The translations under genes were made by a program, and so were the position numbers. The notes beneath the pieces are model-generated. The model saw nothing but the letters and a program-made list of their open reading frames with translations. It ran no database searches and was not told the origin of the DNA. A stretch of DNA of 64,000 nucleotides, taken from an uncultured Tateyamaria sp. (GTDB taxonomy: Bacteria; Pseudomonadota; Alphaproteobacteria; Rhodobacterales; Rhodobacteraceae). The stretch covers positions 620,001-684,000 of the forward strand of contig NZ_CANLAG010000002.1 of NCBI RefSeq assembly GCF_947488715.1. Reading direction: 5' to 3'. Shown here piece by piece: positions 27,191-36,112 of the stretch. Position 1 is the stretch's first letter. Every line of letters starts with the position of its first letter.

Positions 27191-27465
27191 TACGCGCCCT
27201 CCACAAGATTTTCGGGTGTGATCCCCATATATGACAATTGCCGCTCTGCGCGGTCACTCAGGTCGGTGATTTCGATCTGGCCGCCATTTGCGCGCACAGA
27301 GCGTGCGGCGCTCATGATCAGTTGGACACCAAGCGCGCCCATATGCGTCACGCCCGATCCGTCGAACCGTAGTGTCCCGGTGTCGAGGCGAGATGTGATT
27401 TCGCGGCTCAACCCATTGACTGTGGATGCGTCCAGCCGCGGCGGCAAAGTAAGAGTCTCAACCAT
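27190..27465 (-). CDS. STAS-domain protein at head of the chemotaxis operon
   Basis: About 91 residues with an anti-sigma-factor-antagonist-like STAS fold: LRFDGSGVTHMGALGVQLIM has the region that carries the phosphorylatable Ser/Thr in that family, followed by ITDLSDRAERQLSYMG. The start is uncertain: ATG 27465 fits the domain boundary. A longer form from GTG 27507 has GGAGG only one base upstream, which is too close. STAS proteins head several alphaproteobacterial chemotaxis operons; what it regulates is unknown. Confidence 0.8.
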   Translation of the reverse strand: MVETLTLPPRLDASTVNGLSREITSRLDTGTLRFDGSGVTHMGALGVQLIMSAARSVRANGGQIEITDLSDRAERQLSYMGITPENLVEGA

Positions 27466-27621
27466 GGCACCGCCAGTTTGCCGCATGTGCGTTTGATGCC
27501 ATGCCACACCTCCGAATGTTCAATCTGCATCAGGGGTGTAGCGGACGCTCGGTTAAGACTGCGTTACTGGTTTGGCCCGTACCGACGGGGTTTTGCGTGA
27601 TGCCGTATCACAGCACGAAAA

Positions 27622-27648
27622 AACCCGCGCCGATGCAGGGCGCGGGTT
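27622..27648 (-). terminator. Bidirectional-type terminator below the C1 operon
   Basis: AACCCGCGCC and GGCGCGGGTT form a perfect 10-bp stem with a seven-base loop. There is an A-run on the left (27618-27623) and a T-run on the right (27653-27658), so it can act on both strands. On the minus strand it ends the methyltransferase operon and separates it from the chemotaxis genes. Confidence 0.85.
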
Positions 27649-27675
27649 GCGATTTTTTGTAAGCGTGTGGGGGCG

Positions 27676-28758
27676 TTATGCGCGGCGGCGACGCCCGCCC
27701 GTGCGACCGGCACGACCGCGCGATTCTTGCCCGGCTTTGGGCGCTGTACGGTTGAACTCGATCCACGCACCGCCGCCATCATCGTTGTTGGTCAGGAAGT
27801 TGGCGGCGCGAATGGCCTCCATTTCCTTGCCCGCACGGGGTTTGGTCGATCCCATGCCAAACAATTGCACCAACGCTTCGTCGTCCATCCCATCCGGCAA
27901 CACGATGCCAGCGGCCTCAATCTCGGCGCGTTTTTCGGCGATCTTGGTTGGACCAACGGGCAGGGCGACGGGGTTCATGATCGCAGAGGTCATCCCGGCC
28001 CCCATGGCCATCGGCAGGAACGCATTGTTGATGCCATGTCGGTTTGGTAGGCCAAAGGAGATATTGGACGCGCCGCAGGTGGTGTTAACGCCCAATTCTT
28101 CGCGCAAGCGTCGCACAAGCGTGAAAACCTGCAACCCGGCGGTGCCCATTGCGCCGATGGGCATCACCAGCGGGTCCACAACGATGTCATGGGCCGGGAT
28201 GCCAAAATCGGCGGCACGTTCCACGATCTTTTTGGCGACGGCAAAACGCACGTCCGGGTCTTCGGATATACCGGTGTCATCGTTGGAAATGGCGACAACC
28301 GGCACATTGTATTTCTTGACCAAGGGCAGAACCAGTTCGAGCCGTTCCTCTTCGCCCGTCACGGAATTGAGCAGGGGGCGACCCTCGGCGGCGGCCAAAC
28401 CGTTTTCCAGCGCACCCGGTACCGAGCTGTCGATGCAGAGCGGGCAATCGGTCACGGCCTGAACGGTTTCAACGAGCTGCTGCATCAGTGTGGGCTCGAC
28501 AAAGTTGTTGTCGGCGTACCGAGGGTCTTCGGCCATCTTGTTCGAGAATACGGCACCGGAGTTGATGTCGAGCACGGTGGCACCCGCCGCAACCTGGGCC
28601 AGCGCATCGGATTCCACCCGCGAGAAGTCGCCGCGCTCAAGCTCTTCGTTCAGGATTTTGCGGCCGGTGGGGTTGATGCGTTCGCCAATAACGCAAAAGG
28701 GCTGATCAAAACCGATCAACGCGGTCTTGGTTTTGGATTCGACGACGGTGCGTACCAT
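27676..28758 (-). CDS. Methyltetrahydrofolate:corrinoid methyltransferase-like protein
   Basis: A 360-residue pterin-binding TIM-barrel protein. FCVIGERINPTGRK matches the entry to the pterin site of MetH and AcsE-type enzymes; GATVLDINSGAVF and DSSVPGALENGL continue the barrel. It would move a methyl group between a corrinoid protein and THF. The last ~20 residues form an unusual Gly/Arg-rich basic tail. It follows a methylene-THF reductase-like gene by 15 bp. No corrinoid protein or MttB-type methyltransferase is in the window, so the methyl donor is unknown. Confidence 0.8.
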   Translation of the reverse strand: MVRTVVESKTKTALIGFDQPFCVIGERINPTGRKILNEELERGDFSRVESDALAQVAAGATVLDINSGAVFSNKMAEDPRYADNNFVEPTLMQQLVETVQAVTDCPLCIDSSVPGALENGLAAAEGRPLLNSVTGEEERLELVLPLVKKYNVPVVAISNDDTGISEDPDVRFAVAKKIVERAADFGIPAHDIVVDPLVMPIGAMGTAGLQVFTLVRRLREELGVNTTCGASNISFGLPNRHGINNAFLPMAMGAGMTSAIMNPVALPVGPTKIAEKRAEIEAAGIVLPDGMDDEALVQLFGMGSTKPRAGKEMEAIRAANFLTNNDDGGGAWIEFNRTAPKAGQESRGRAGRTGGRRRRA

Positions 28759-28773
28759 AATAATTGCAGTCCT

Positions 28774-29700
28774 TTAGGCGTTGGCTGGAACCGCGGCGGC
28801 GCCGCCGTTCTCGATGGCCCAGTTGGCATTGGTCTTGATCCCACCCAGCGGGAAAAAGTGCACCTGGGAGATGTTGAAATCCGGATTTGCGGCCTTGTGT
28901 GCGGCCAGTTCCGAGATCACGTCGGTCGGCTCGAACGGCAACAAAAGCTTGGTCACGTCCTTGGCACGGCGTTGCAACACCCGCAGTGACGGACCGACGC
29001 CGCATGCAATCGCGAACTTGATCATTGTTTGCAGCTTGGCCGGGCCCGCGATGCCAATGTGGATCGGCAGGTCGATGCCAGCATCCTTGAGACTGTCGGC
29101 CCACGTGATGATCGGTGCGGCCTCAAAGGCGAATTGCGTGGCAATCGCCATCTGTGCGTCCGTGCGGTTGGAAAAGTCCTGTTTCCAGCGCAATGCGTCC
29201 TCGACATTCGTCATGCCACCGTCGGGGTCGATGTCCTTGTTGCCCTCAGGGTGTCCGGCGACATGCAGATTCTTGAACCCGGCTTTGTCGAACAGCCCGC
29301 TTTCGAGCAGCTGCATCGAGCTGTGGTAGTCGCCATGCGGCGTGTCCACACCCCCGGCCAACAATAGCGCCTGATCCACATCCGCTTCGCCCTGATAGCG
29401 CGCAATCCAGTCGGCGAGCGTGGCCGCGTCCTTGATGATGCGCGCGGGAAAATGCGGCATGACCGGGAAGCCTTCGTCGTTCAGACGTTTGGCGGTTGCG
29501 ACCATGTCTCTGATGGGCGTGCCTTCGATATGAGCGATGTACACGCGCGTACCAGCGGGCAGGATGGCGCGAAAATCATCGACCTTTTGCGCGGTGCGGG
29601 GCATGACCTCGATCGAGTATCCCTGCAAAAACGCCTCGACATCTGGGCCAAGCGTGCCAGGCGTGGGCCCGTCATCTTTCTTGAAGTTCAGCAATGCCAT
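28774..29700 (-). CDS. Methylenetetrahydrofolate reductase-like protein
   Basis: A 308-residue protein of the MTHFR superfamily. It includes YSIEVMPRTAQKVDDFRAIL (the strand carrying the catalytic Glu), LLLAGGVDTPHGDY, and HVAGHPEGNKDIDP. IHIGIAGPAKLQTM matches the region before the barrel end. It would interconvert methylene- and methyl-THF. It is not the usual MetF; this branch travels with the methyl-THF methyltransferase downstream and a small protein upstream. GGAGG precedes the ATG. Confidence 0.8.
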   Translation of the reverse strand: MALLNFKKDDGPTPGTLGPDVEAFLQGYSIEVMPRTAQKVDDFRAILPAGTRVYIAHIEGTPIRDMVATAKRLNDEGFPVMPHFPARIIKDAATLADWIARYQGEADVDQALLLAGGVDTPHGDYHSSMQLLESGLFDKAGFKNLHVAGHPEGNKDIDPDGGMTNVEDALRWKQDFSNRTDAQMAIATQFAFEAAPIITWADSLKDAGIDLPIHIGIAGPAKLQTMIKFAIACGVGPSLRVLQRRAKDVTKLLLPFEPTDVISELAAHKAANPDFNISQVHFFPLGGIKTNANWAIENGGAAAVPANA

Positions 29701-29730
29701 AACGGTGCCTCCTGGCTGGGGTTGCGGGGT

Positions 29731-30027
29731 CTAGGCCCATCCCTCGTTGTCGATCAGCGCCTTGATCCGCGCGGTGTCATATTCGGTTTCAAGACGGACG
29801 GCTTCGGCCTCGGCCACGGCGTCGGGGTCACCGTCAACCGGGTAGGGCGCGGCCTTGCGCCACTCGGCCAGATAGGCGTCCGCGTCCTTGGCGTTCACCT
29901 TCATCGCGGCACGGTCGATGGCCTGCTCAAACCGCTCTTCGAGCTGGCGTTTGGCACCACGACGGCCCTTGCCGACGATCACCTGTGCGGGAATATCGCG
30001 CCAAAATACGATGGTGACGTCCGGCAT
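29731..30027 (-). CDS. Small protein of the so-called virulence-factor family, C1 operon
   Basis: A 98-residue protein starting MPDVTIVFWRDIPAQVIVGK, matching a small family often labelled 'virulence factor' in databases. That name has no support here. It contains RRGAKRQLEERFEQAIDRAA and a C-terminal helix. The ATG at 30027 is preceded by GGAGGA. It is the first gene of a three-gene minus-strand operon with the two folate enzymes, so a role in C1 metabolism is more likely than virulence. The biochemical function is unknown. Confidence 0.75.
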   Translation of the reverse strand: MPDVTIVFWRDIPAQVIVGKGRRGAKRQLEERFEQAIDRAAMKVNAKDADAYLAEWRKAAPYPVDGDPDAVAEAEAVRLETEYDTARIKALIDNEGWA

Positions 30028-30322
30028 CTGATTCCTCCGATCAATTTTTCCCTCAATACGGCACGACAGGTGCAGCACGCGGCTTGTTTTCGACAAAACC
30101 AGCCACTGTTGCGACCTGTAAAGCGGCGCGGTGATGGCTGTGGTGGTGATGGCGTATCGCGGAGCGTCGGTAAATCTCGAAATTTTCATATTGATCCTGC
30201 GGCGAACCGCGACGGAACCTGTGCGATTTCAGCGGGTAGAGGGTGTCACAGGTCCGCGGCCACTTGCGTGGCTGACACTTAGGACTTATCGTTGGTGCAA
30301 CTCGAAAAGAAAGGCGCAGAAG

Positions 30323-31447
30323 ATGGCGCCAAAGCGTCCCCAAGGTGCGGGCGCGTTTCAGAAAAGAGGCCACGCTTTGCGGTCTCAGCCCGTGCCGCGT
30401 GCCCCAGGATCGCCCGAGCTTTATGCCGCGCTCGATCTGGGCACGAACAGTTGTCGTATGCTGATCGCCGAGCCGCGAGGCGCGGGGTTTAATGTTGTCG
30501 ACAGTTTCTCGAAATCGGTGCAGCTGGGCCTTGGCCTTGAGCGGTCTGGCAAGCTGTCGCGCGGGTCGATGACACGCACCGTACAGGCATTGCGGATTTG
30601 TCAGCAGAAACTGAAGCGGCACAAGGTCAAGCGCATGCGCCTGGTCGCGACCGAAGCCTGTCGCCGCGCCGTAAATGCGCGTGACTTCATCGAACGGGTA
30701 CACCGGGAAACAGGCCTGCGGCTAGATATCATCGAGCCGGAGGAAGAGGCCCGGCTGGCCGTGATTTCTTGTGCGCCCCTGGTGAGCCCAAAGACGGAAA
30801 ACCTGTTGGTGGTTGATATTGGTGGCGGCTCAACCGAGCTGGTGTGGATTGACCTGTCTGCGGTGCCGAAACGGGACCGGCCACAGGCGATCATGCGGCT
30901 GCACTCTGGGTTCATCCGCGCGGTGAGCGATGTGCCAGAGGCACGTGTGGTGGATTGGATCAGCGTCCCGCTGGGCGTGGCGACGCTGCGCGAGCAGTTC
31001 AACGATGTCGAGGACGATGCCGCGCGCTTTGCGTTGATGAGCTGGTTTTTCGAGGAAAACCTGGCGGACTTCTCGCCGTATCACGCGACAGAGCCGACCG
31101 AGCGGTTTCAGATTGTCGGCACCTCGGGGACGGTGACAACCGTGGCTGCGTCGCATTTGGGGCTGAAACGCTATGACCGGACCAAGGTGGACGGCCTGCG
31201 CATGTCATCAGAACAGATCGATGCGGTGATCCGTTCCTATTTGTCGATGGGACCAGGCGGGCGACGCGCGGACCCGCGCATTGGATCGGACCGTCATGCA
31301 TTGATCATGTCGGGGGCTGCAATTTTGCAGGCGTTGATGCGCTGTTGGCCCACGGACCGTCTGTCGGTGGCGGATCGCGGTTTGCGCGAGGGGTTACTCT
31401 ATGCGCAGATGAGCGCCGATGGCGTTCTGGATGATCAGATGGTGTGA
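30323..31447 (+). CDS. ppx: Ppx/GppA-family phosphatase
   Basis: About 374 residues of the ASKHA fold: AALDLGTNSCRMLIAEP (phosphate 1 loop) and VVDIGGGSTELVW (phosphate 2 loop), then IVGTSGTVTTVAA. It degrades polyphosphate or pppGpp. The ATG at 30323 is chosen because an earlier in-frame ATG at 30131 adds 64 residues of non-conserved text. The N terminus is basic. It is followed by rlmE, a pairing common in Alphaproteobacteria. Exopolyphosphatase and pppGpp hydrolase activities cannot be told apart here. Confidence 0.88.
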   Translation: MAPKRPQGAGAFQKRGHALRSQPVPRAPGSPELYAALDLGTNSCRMLIAEPRGAGFNVVDSFSKSVQLGLGLERSGKLSRGSMTRTVQALRICQQKLKRHKVKRMRLVATEACRRAVNARDFIERVHRETGLRLDIIEPEEEARLAVISCAPLVSPKTENLLVVDIGGGSTELVWIDLSAVPKRDRPQAIMRLHSGFIRAVSDVPEARVVDWISVPLGVATLREQFNDVEDDAARFALMSWFFEENLADFSPYHATEPTERFQIVGTSGTVTTVAASHLGLKRYDRTKVDGLRMSSEQIDAVIRSYLSMGPGGRRADPRIGSDRHALIMSGAAILQALMRCWPTDRLSVADRGLREGLLYAQMSADGVLDDQMV

Positions 31448-31507
31448 CCTTGATACGCGCGGCGACGCGCGGTATCGGACACGCCTGATATGGAAAGGGT
31501 AGACCCC

Positions 31508-32239
31508 GTGGCCAAGACCCCAAGCGGCAAGAACACATCCGGACGCGGGCAGCGTGATCTCAAGGTGAAGGTCAAGACGGCACGCGGGCGCAAGCTGTCT
31601 TCGACGCGCTGGCTGCAGCGGCAGTTGAACGATCCCTACGTTAAGCGCGCGCAAGCCGAAGGGTATCGGGGGCGCGCAGCCTACAAGATCCTTGAGCTTG
31701 ATGACAAGTTTCGGTTTCTGGTGCCCGGCGCGCGCATCGTCGATCTGGGCGCAGCCCCTGGCGGCTGGTGTCAGGTGGCGGTCAAACGCTGCAACGTGTT
31801 GGGCGAACGGTCCGGCAAAGCGGTCGGCACGATCCTGGGCGTGGATTTGCAAGAGATGGAGCCCATCGCCGGGTGCGAGCTGTATCAACTGGATTTCATG
31901 GAAGACGACGCCGACGAAAAGGTCAAAGGCTGGCTGGGCGGCAAGGCGGATGTTGTCATGTCCGACATGGCGGCATCGTCGTCAGGTCACAAACAGACCG
32001 ACCACCTGCGCATCATCTCACTGTGCGAGGCCGCGGCCTATTTCGCATTTGATGTGCTGGAGGAGGGCGGCACATTTGTCGCCAAAGTGCTTGCTGGTGG
32101 GGCAGAGGGCAGCCTGCAAAAACTGCTCAAGCAACGCTTTGACAAGGTTGCAAACGTCAAGCCACCCGCGTCACGTGCCGACAGTTCAGAGAAGTTTGTC
32201 GTGGCGACCGGATTTCGCGGCGCGTCCGCGCCCGTCTGA
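31508..32239 (+). CDS. rlmE: 23S rRNA (uridine-2552-2'-O)-methyltransferase RlmE/FtsJ
   Basis: A ~243-residue SAM-dependent RNA methyltransferase. It shows [16 protein letters not shown] with the catalytic Lys, the SAM motif [33 protein letters not shown] with the catalytic Asp, and the late Lys in [10 protein letters not shown] ~25-residue basic N-terminal extension precedes the domain, as in alphaproteobacterial RlmE. The GTG at 31508 (AAAGGG eight bases upstream) is preferred to the ATG at 31490. Confidence 0.92.
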   Translation: MAKTPSGKNTSGRGQRDLKVKVKTARGRKLSSTRWLQRQLNDPYVKRAQAEGYRGRAAYKILELDDKFRFLVPGARIVDLGAAPGGWCQVAVKRCNVLGERSGKAVGTILGVDLQEMEPIAGCELYQLDFMEDDADEKVKGWLGGKADVVMSDMAASSSGHKQTDHLRIISLCEAAAYFAFDVLEEGGTFVAKVLAGGAEGSLQKLLKQRFDKVANVKPPASRADSSEKFVVATGFRGASAPV

Positions 32240-32410
32240 CCGTTCCAGCGACTTGAGCGCCAGAGACTTGAGCGCATCGACATCCGACGGGTTTAGCGCG
32301 TCTTGTCGCGCGACGCGCGGGGTGTTGGACGTGTTCAGAGCGGCATCATTCTGGCGCAGCAACTCAAAAATGCGGCCATGGCGCGGGTTGTTAGGATCGT
32401 GAAAAGACAT
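32186..32410 (-). CDS. Possible small hypothetical protein overlapping rlmE 3' end
   Basis: A 74-residue open frame starting [20 protein letters not shown], with an internal repeat ([10 protein letters not shown]) from a short DNA duplication (GACTTGAGCGC at two places near 32252 and 32267). It overlaps the rlmE end by 54 bp on the other strand and has no clear Shine-Dalgarno sequence. Composition is protein-like and no other gene fills the gap, but evidence is weak. Confidence 0.3.
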   Translation of the reverse strand: MSFHDPNNPRHGRIFELLRQNDAALNTSNTPRVARQDALNPSDVDALKSLALKSLERSDGRGRAAKSGRHDKLL

Positions 32411-32578
32411 GGGTACAATAACCATCACACGGCATAAAAATAAGATGAAAGGCGGCAGCCTACGATCAAAGTCGATGGTTGTAATTTTACGCGAATTGCG
32501 GGGTATTACAAGAACGTTAATACGCGCACGTATGGCGTGAAAATCGCCCGCGGCAATGGCACGATCGAACCCGTTGCG
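32240..32578. other. Convergent intergenic region between rlmE and the GlxA-type regulator
   Basis: About 340 bp. The left half holds the doubtful minus-strand frame described separately. The right half is AT-richer and contains GTATTA (32503-32508) and TAATAC (32518-32523) as an inverted repeat with nine bases between. No T-run follows, so a terminator is not evident. No further gene or RNA is recognised. Confidence 0.5.
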
Positions 32579-33583
32579 TCAGATGGACAAACGGGCCGCG
32601 TGGGTGCCGCGCTCGCGGTAGGGCGTCGTGTCATAGTGGGCGCGGTAACATTTCGAGAAATGCGAGGGCGAGGCGAACCCGCACGCCAAGGCCACGTTGA
32701 TCACGCTCATGTCCGTCTGCATCAACAGGTTGCGGGCCTTTTGCAGGCGCAGTTCCATATAGTACCGCTTGGGGCTGCGGTTCAAATAGCGGCGGAAAAG
32801 CCGTTCCAACTGGCGCGTGGACATGCCCACGTCCTTGGCCAGAATAGAGGGGCTGATCGGCTCTTCGATGTTCTGTTCCATGATCTGAATGACCTGGCTC
32901 AGCTTGGGGTGACGTACCCCGATCCGTGTGGGCACAGACAGACGCTGCGTGTCCTGATCTGTGCGGATTGACGAATAGATCAGCTGATCCGCCACTGCAT
33001 TCGCCAGCTGTTCGTCGGTATCGTTGGCAATCAGCTTGAGCATCAGATCAATCGAAGACGTACCGCCCGCTGTGGTCAGGCGCTTGTCATCGACCACAAA
33101 GACCGATTTGGTCAGTTCAACTTCCTGAAACTCTTCGGCAAAGCTGTCCTGATTTTCCCAATGGATCGTGGCACGTTTGCCATCCAGCAAACCGGCCTTG
33201 GCGAGAGTATAGGCGGCGGTACACAGACCAGCGACAGGCAGGCCCTTGCGCGATTCACGACGCAACCAGCCCAGCAGCCGTTTCGTCGATGCCGCCTGAA
33301 CGTCAATGCCACCGCACAACATCACCACATCGTCGCGGTTCAACTCTTCGAGGTCACCATCCAGTTTGAAGCCTGTGCCAGCAGAGCAGGTGATGAAATC
33401 CCCGCCTTCGCCGATGATCCGCCAACTGTATACTTCGCGGCCCGCCATGCGGTTTGCGATCCGCAGGCTTTCCAGCGCGGCGGCGAAACAAAGCATGGTG
33501 AAATTATCAAGCAGGACAAAGACAAAACGCTTGGTTTTATCGACCTCTTGTCGGGTCTGTGTCGCCGGGCGCGTGGTGGACAT
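32579..33583 (-). CDS. GlxA-type transcriptional regulator (DJ-1/PfpI domain plus AraC HTH)
   Basis: A 334-residue regulator. Residues about 20-190 form a DJ-1/PfpI-like sensor with VVMLCGGIDVQAA and the elbow GLCTAAYTLAKAGLLDG. Residues about 225-325 form an AraC-type double helix-turn-helix (ILAKDVGMSTRQLERLFRRY, VALACGFASPSHFSKCYRAH). Members of this group, such as GbdR and ArgR/OruR-like proteins, control catabolism of betaines and amino acids. No obvious target is adjacent; the divergent neighbour is DAHP synthase, 188 bp away. Confidence 0.88.
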   Translation of the reverse strand: MSTTRPATQTRQEVDKTKRFVFVLLDNFTMLCFAAALESLRIANRMAGREVYSWRIIGEGGDFITCSAGTGFKLDGDLEELNRDDVVMLCGGIDVQAASTKRLLGWLRRESRKGLPVAGLCTAAYTLAKAGLLDGKRATIHWENQDSFAEEFQEVELTKSVFVVDDKRLTTAGGTSSIDLMLKLIANDTDEQLANAVADQLIYSSIRTDQDTQRLSVPTRIGVRHPKLSQVIQIMEQNIEEPISPSILAKDVGMSTRQLERLFRRYLNRSPKRYYMELRLQKARNLLMQTDMSVINVALACGFASPSHFSKCYRAHYDTTPYRERGTHAARLSI

Positions 33584-33771
33584 CGCGGCAGTATTCCTGA
33601 ATTGATGGTTGGTCCGTTGGGACCCCCGTTTTGCATCGCCTGACGCAAAGCATGATCACGCAGTATTCGCCACGTCAAGAGGGCTCATTTGTGATATGGT
33701 CACTGCGATACAGCTTTTGTATAGAAGGTGCGCGGTCATGGGATCGCTAACAAATTCTGCGGAGACATGAG

Positions 33772-35145
33772 ATGAGCGATTGGACAAAATCTGACTGGCG
33801 CAAAAAGCCCCGGATTCAGATGCCCGATTATACCGACGAGGCGGCGTTGCACGCTGTCGAGGCACAGCTGTCCAAGTATCCGCCGCTTGTTTTTGCGGGC
33901 GAAGCACGGCGTCTGAAAACACTGTTGGCGGACGCATCTCGTGGCGAAGCGTTCCTGTTGCAAGGTGGCGACTGTGCAGAGGCGTTTGACCAATTCAGCG
34001 CAGATGGCATTCGCGACACCTTCAAAGTGATGTTGCAGATGTCGATGGTTCTGACATTCGGGGCCAAAGTGCCGGTGATCAAACTGGGCCGGATGGCGGG
34101 GCAATTTGCCAAGCCACGTTCGGCTCCCACAGAGACTGTGAACGGTGTGGAACTGCCCAGCTACCGCGGTGACATCATCAACGAGCTGGCATTCACGCCC
34201 GAGGCGCGGATCCCCGACCCCAAGAAGATGCTGCAAGCCTACACACAGGCCGCAGCGACCCTGAACCTGTTGCGCGCGTTCTCCACCGGTGGCTTTGCGG
34301 ACATGCACCGCGTGCATTCGTGGACACTTGGTTTTGCCGATGGGAACGGCGCGGAAAAGTACCGTGAGATTGCGGCACGCATCCAGGACACGCTCGATTT
34401 CATGTATGCGGCCGGGATCGACTCGGACACGACGCATGAATTCTCGACCGTCGAATTCTACACCAGCCACGAGTCGCTGTTGCTGGAATACGAAGAGGCG
34501 CTGACCCGCGTGGACAGCACCACAGGCAAGTGGCTGGCAGGGTCCGGTCACATGATCTGGATTGGCGACCGTACACGTCAGCCCGACGGCGCGCATGTCG
34601 AGTTTGCACGCGGTGTGCAGAACCCGATTGGCCTCAAGTGCGGGCCGTCGATGACCACCGATGACCTCAAGGTGCTGATGGCGAAGCTGAACCCCGAAAA
34701 CGAGCCTGGCCGCCTGAGCCTAATTGCCCGGTTCGGGGCAGGGACGGTTGCCGAGCATCTGCCGCGCCTGATCAACACGGTCCGCGAAGAAGGGGCCGAG
34801 GTCACTTGGGTCTGCGACGCGATGCACGGCAACACGATCAAGTCGTCCACGGGTTACAAGACACGGCCCTTTGACAGCGTGCTGCGCGAGGTTCGCGAGT
34901 TCTTTGGCGTTCATGCTGCCGAAGGCACTGTGCCGGGCGGCGTGCATTTTGAGATGACCGGCCAGGACGTGACCGAGTGCACCGGCGGTGTACGCGCAGT
35001 GACCGAAGAGGACCTGAGCGACCGTTACCACACAGCCTGCGATCCGCGTTTGAACGCGTCGCAATCGCTGGAACTGGCGTTCCTCGTTGCCGAAGAGCTG
35101 TCGGACCTGCGGACCGCACGGAAAAAGGCGCGCGCAGCAAGCTGA
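33772..35145 (+). CDS. 3-deoxy-7-phosphoheptulonate synthase, class II
   Basis: A 457-residue class II (plant-type) DAHP synthase, the first enzyme of the shikimate pathway, joining erythrose-4-phosphate and phosphoenolpyruvate. Seen are [33 protein letters not shown], a metal-binding and substrate region in [20 protein letters not shown], and [18 protein letters not shown]. Length is typical for the class. CGGAGA lies ahead of the ATG. It is a single-gene unit with a strong terminator. Confidence 0.94.
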   Translation: MSDWTKSDWRKKPRIQMPDYTDEAALHAVEAQLSKYPPLVFAGEARRLKTLLADASRGEAFLLQGGDCAEAFDQFSADGIRDTFKVMLQMSMVLTFGAKVPVIKLGRMAGQFAKPRSAPTETVNGVELPSYRGDIINELAFTPEARIPDPKKMLQAYTQAAATLNLLRAFSTGGFADMHRVHSWTLGFADGNGAEKYREIAARIQDTLDFMYAAGIDSDTTHEFSTVEFYTSHESLLLEYEEALTRVDSTTGKWLAGSGHMIWIGDRTRQPDGAHVEFARGVQNPIGLKCGPSMTTDDLKVLMAKLNPENEPGRLSLIARFGAGTVAEHLPRLINTVREEGAEVTWVCDAMHGNTIKSSTGYKTRPFDSVLREVREFFGVHAAEGTVPGGVHFEMTGQDVTECTGGVRAVTEEDLSDRYHTACDPRLNASQSLELAFLVAEELSDLRTARKKARAAS

Positions 35146-35164
35146 TCGTTCCAAGAGACAAACG

Positions 35165-35204
35165 AAAAGAGCGCCGGATTGGGATGTCCGGCGCTCTTTT
35201 TTTT
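35165..35204 (+). terminator. Rho-independent terminator after DAHP synthase
   Basis: A perfect 14-bp stem pairs AAAAGAGCGCCGGA (35165-35178) with TCCGGCGCTCTTTT (35187-35200) around an eight-base loop. A run of eight T (35197-35204) follows. The 3' arm with its T-run is duplicated immediately downstream. Confidence 0.93.
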
Positions 35205-35234
35205 GGAATGTCCGGCGCTCTTTTTTTTGGAATG
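35187..35234 (+). repeat. Exact 24-bp tandem duplication of the terminator 3' arm and T-run
   Basis: Bases 35187-35210 and 35211-35234 are identical. Each unit holds TCCGGCGCTC, eight T and GGAATG. The second copy could pair with the single 5' arm to form an alternative, long-loop terminator. Slippage or repair-mediated duplication is the simplest origin. Confidence 0.95.
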
Positions 35235-35243
35235 TCAGTGTTG

Positions 35244-35939
35244 TCAGTCGTCTGACGAGACGATGCGGAGATAAGGCACATCAGGCCGTGGTGTCCGGCT
35301 TTTGAACCGTGGTGCGGGTTCGGAAAATCCGCGGACCGGTGCCGCCTTTTTCGGTTCTGCCATGTCTGCGGGCACTTCGGGTGCCGTCGATGCCGCCGTG
35401 ATGGGGCGGATCTTGGCGCCGACCACGTCAAAACGCCGGGGCGTGTGGCCAATGTCGCCCTGGGCAATCATGCAGCCCAGAATACGGCTCACGTCGCCCA
35501 GATCACTCTTGAGCGGGAGCAGCAGCAGGCGTGCATCCAAATGCGGTTTGGTCGCGGTCGTTTCTGCATTCAGGCGCAGTTCACACACGGCTGGGCGCTG
35601 GCACACATCCTCAAGAACATCGTTGATCTGGCGGCGGCAGGGCGGCGTGATAAGCGACGTCAGCGGCATACCGCGCACTTCCATCCCCATCAGGTCACTC
35701 AGGTGGCTGCCGGCAATGCGAATCCGGGCCATTCCGGGTGCGATGCGTTCCAGCACAAAGGTGTATTCCAACGCCGACTCGATCCCACGCGGATCAATCT
35801 CGGATCGGCGCGGCATCAAGCGCGAGCCGCGCAGCCCATCCCAATAGGCCTCGACCTGGGAAATAGCTGAAAATCCTACTTCTGCGCGAAATTCTGTCAT
35901 AATGGCTATATTGTGCGGGTTCAGGTCCGATTTGTCCAT
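35244..35939 (-). CDS. PAS-domain protein of unknown function
   Basis: A 231-residue protein. Residues about 20-165 match the alphaproteobacterial PAS_5-type domain (YWDGLRGSRLMPRRSEIDPR, ALEYTFVLERI, IAGSHLSDLMGMEVRGMPL). The C-terminal ~65 residues are Pro/Ala-rich and probably disordered. There is no output domain, so it may act through partners. It is convergent with DAHP synthase, and its stop lies ten bases from the duplicated terminator arm. Confidence 0.75.
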   Translation of the reverse strand: MDKSDLNPHNIAIMTEFRAEVGFSAISQVEAYWDGLRGSRLMPRRSEIDPRGIESALEYTFVLERIAPGMARIRIAGSHLSDLMGMEVRGMPLTSLITPPCRRQINDVLEDVCQRPAVCELRLNAETTATKPHLDARLLLLPLKSDLGDVSRILGCMIAQGDIGHTPRRFDVVGAKIRPITAASTAPEVPADMAEPKKAAPVRGFSEPAPRFKSRTPRPDVPYLRIVSSDD

Positions 35940-36112
35940 TGGTTGCGTCTTCCACTCGTTATCTGCGTATTATCCAGCGGAACTGTGCTGTGATCTGGGC
36001 AAAACGTATCAAATTGGAGGGGACTTTGGCGGAGATTCCTAACGATTGGTTAACCGATGCGCGGTTGGGCTTTGGCTTGCCTGCGTTCGCGTGACGTCCT
36101 ACACGCGTGAGC

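Noticed and set aside
27466-27507. GTG 27507 as the start of the STAS protein
   Set aside because: GGAGG is only one base from this GTG, too close for initiation, and the added 14 residues are not domain-like; left as an alternative.
32503-32523. GTATTA/TAATAC inverted repeat as an operator
   Set aside because: Short arms in AT-rich DNA, and it is downstream of both flanking genes, so no regulatory target is apparent.
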